A stretch of DNA of 15,039 bases, taken from assembly GCA_934565615.1 (NCBI GenBank), contig CAKTIH010000049.1, positions 1-15,039 of the forward strand, written 5' to 3'. The notes beneath the pieces are model-generated. The model was given only the letters and a program-made list of their open reading frames with translations. It had not been told where the DNA came from and did not search any database. This stretch comes from an uncultured Oscillospiraceae bacterium. Its GTDB lineage: Bacteria; Bacillota; Clostridia; Oscillospirales; Oscillospiraceae. Within the stretch, counting starts at the first letter, position 1. Each line of letters starts with the position of its first letter. The position numbers and the translations under genes were made by a program. Positions 14,407-15,039 of this stretch are shown here, one piece after another.

Positions 14407-14425
14407 CACCTCCTTTGCGGAGATG
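14407..14425 (-). promoter_or_regulatory. Shine-Dalgarno-sequestering hairpin of the 27-codon ORF
   Basis: On the minus-strand RNA CAUCUCC (14425-14419) pairs with GGAGGUG (14413-14407), 7 bp with one G-U pair, around a GCAAA loop. The paired right arm is the core of the Shine-Dalgarno sequence, so translation would start only when the hairpin opens. Confidence 0.6.
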
Positions 14426-14433
14426 TAGCCAAC

Positions 14434-14470
14434 CGCCTGCCGTTGTGCAGCGCCCGGTGCATAAGCACCG
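14434..14470 (-). promoter_or_regulatory. Structured 5' leader of the 27-codon ORF
   Basis: On the minus strand a 6-bp hairpin CGGTGC/GCACCG with a TTAT loop (14455-14470) is followed by a second small hairpin around CTGC/GCAG (14434-14452), then by the Shine-Dalgarno hairpin. Stacked hairpins before a short ORF are common in regulated toxin mRNAs. Neither hairpin has a U-tract, so they are not terminators. Whether the transcript starts upstream of them is unknown. Confidence 0.4.
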
Positions 14471-14563
14471 TAGATACAATATCACAGTATCCGACGAAAA
14501 GTAGCGGAAAGCGCGGCTGTCTGCATGGCAAAAAGAAAAATTGCGCATTTACATAATTTGTTC

Positions 14564-14592
14564 TTGCAATTGCCCGGCGGTTCTGTTATTAT
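14564..14592 (+). promoter_or_regulatory. rpmB promoter
   Basis: TTGCAA (14564-14569, 4 of 6), a 17-base spacer, and TATTAT (14587-14592, 5 of 6) preceded by TGT (14584-14586), an extended -10. Transcription would start near 14599, giving a leader of about 43 bases to the L28 start codon. Confidence 0.7.
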
Positions 14593-14641
14593 ATAAAAGC
14601 TGTCTATTCAGCGAAACACAAGCAAGGAGGTGCTTCAAACT

Positions 14642-14830
14642 ATGGCAAAGTGCGAATTTTGTGATAAGGGCGTTACCTTCGGCATCAAGGTCAGCCACTC
14701 CCACAGAAGATCCAACCGTGCATGGAAGCCCAATGTGAAGCGCGTCAAGGCCATCGTGGACGGCAAACCCCAGCACGTCTACGCATGCACCCGCTGCCTC
14801 CGCAGCGGCAAGGTCACCCGCGCTGTGTGA
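14642..14830 (+). CDS. rpmB: Large ribosomal subunit protein bL28 (zinc-binding form)
   Basis: A 62-residue ribosomal protein of the 50S subunit, normal length. It starts MAKCEFCDKGVTFGIKVSHS; KVSHSHRRSNRAWKPN is the hallmark of the family. C4/C7 and C49/C52 form two CxxC pairs, so this is the zinc-ribbon (C+) form, which bacteria often back up with a zinc-free paralogue under zinc limitation. AAGGAGGTG (14624-14632) is a strong Shine-Dalgarno site. The gene is monocistronic, with its own promoter and terminator. It lies divergent from hprK, as is common for housekeeping genes in Clostridia. Confidence 0.97.
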   Translation: MAKCEFCDKGVTFGIKVSHSHRRSNRAWKPNVKRVKAIVDGKPQHVYACTRCLRSGKVTRAV

Positions 14831-14851
14831 ATTGCAATCATTGCACCGAAC

Positions 14852-14880
14852 AAGGCTCGCCCGATTGGGCGAGCCTTTTT
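14852..14880 (+). terminator. Intrinsic terminator of rpmB
   Basis: An 11-bp perfect stem AAGGCTCGCCC (14852-14862) / GGGCGAGCCTT (14867-14877) with a GATT loop. It runs into a T-tract and starts 21 bases after the L28 stop codon. Confidence 0.93.
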
Positions 14881-14987
14881 CGCGTCGTGGGCAGTTTGTG
14901 CCGCTGCGCACGCGGCCGGTTTCCCCCGCCCCGGCGCACGGCCGGGACTGCGTCGGCTGCGCGGGCGCAGACCGGAACGCGGCATTT

Positions 14988-15026
14988 AAAAAAGAATGCG
15001 CCCACGCGTGTGTGTCGCGCAGGCGC
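14988..15026 (-). terminator. Probable minus-strand terminator for a gene right of the window
   Basis: Read on the minus strand: GCGCC (15026-15022), a TG mismatch pair, CGCG, a 7-base loop, CGCG, TG, GGCGC (15002-14998), then ATTC and TTTTTT (14993-14988). The stem is interrupted by a 2x2 internal loop, but the U-tract is good. The ~105 bases between this and the rpmB terminator are GC-rich and hold no gene that I can support. Confidence 0.5.
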
Positions 15027-15039
15027 CGCAGAGCAAGCA

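Noticed and set aside
14321..14548. Minus-strand ORF of 75 codons overlapping the 27-codon ORF in another frame
   Set aside because: No ribosome-binding site at its start, while the perfect Shine-Dalgarno sequence in the region serves the 27-codon frame. It is kept in mind because its end (KKQKPPLR) crosses the same hairpin.
14302..14556. Plus-strand ORF of 84 codons starting inside the predicted small RNA
   Set aside because: No real Shine-Dalgarno site, it reads straight through a strong terminator, and its composition is random-looking.
14779..14985. Minus-strand ORF opposite the end of rpmB
   Set aside because: Arg/Pro/Ala-rich translation typical of GC-rich antisense frames, and it crosses the rpmB terminator.

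Overview
The window is about 15 kb of a fairly GC-rich Gram-positive chromosome, most likely from the class Clostridia and probably the Oscillospirales/Ruminococcaceae side. This rests on HPr kinase/phosphorylase, WhiA and RapZ encoded together with murB and dnaE, the ileS-lspA-rluD order, strong Shine-Dalgarno sites and a zinc-ribbon L28. The placement is inferred from gene content and order, not from a database match. No rRNA, tRNA, insertion sequence, prophage or CRISPR array is visible.

Layout. (1) 1-4155, plus strand: the 3' two thirds of ileS, then lspA with a very long acidic and Pro/Ala/Gln-rich tail, an rluD-type pseudouridine synthase and a 65-residue two-helix membrane protein. lspA-rluD and rluD-small gene overlap by one and four bases, so these form an operon. 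(2) 4172-4205: a hairpin terminator shared with the converging minus-strand operon. (3) 14103 down to 4226, minus strand: hprK, murB, rapZ, whiA, dnaE, an acyltransferase-3 membrane protein and a GtrII-like membrane glycosyltransferase. The genes are spaced from a 1-base overlap up to about 24 bases, and a TATAAT box lies just upstream of hprK. The first part is the conserved Firmicutes wall/carbon-signalling cluster. The last two genes look like an envelope-decoration add-on in the place where I would expect pfkA, and yvcK is absent between rapZ and whiA. (4) 14104-14641: a 538-base intergenic region. (5) rpmB (L28) with its own promoter and terminator, then about 150 GC-rich bases with a minus-strand terminator for a gene lying to the right.

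The most interesting part is the 538-base region. A perfect TTGACA-17-TATAAT promoter on the plus strand drives a predicted RNA of about 95 nt that ends in a strong intrinsic terminator. Converging on it from the minus strand is a 27-codon ORF with an 11-base perfect Shine-Dalgarno sequence. That Shine-Dalgarno sequence is folded into a hairpin, and the last codons of the ORF form the stem of the plus-strand terminator. The layout (short hydrophobic/basic peptide, sequestered ribosome-binding site, structured leader, strongly promoted convergent antisense RNA) is that of a type I toxin-antitoxin pair. I do not recognise the peptide family. An 11-bp perfect inverted repeat wraps the -35 box of the antisense promoter.

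Together the recognisable genes cover isoleucyl-tRNA charging, lipoprotein maturation, rRNA modification, replication, peptidoglycan precursor synthesis, carbon-catabolite signalling, division/sporulation-type regulation and likely surface glycan modification.
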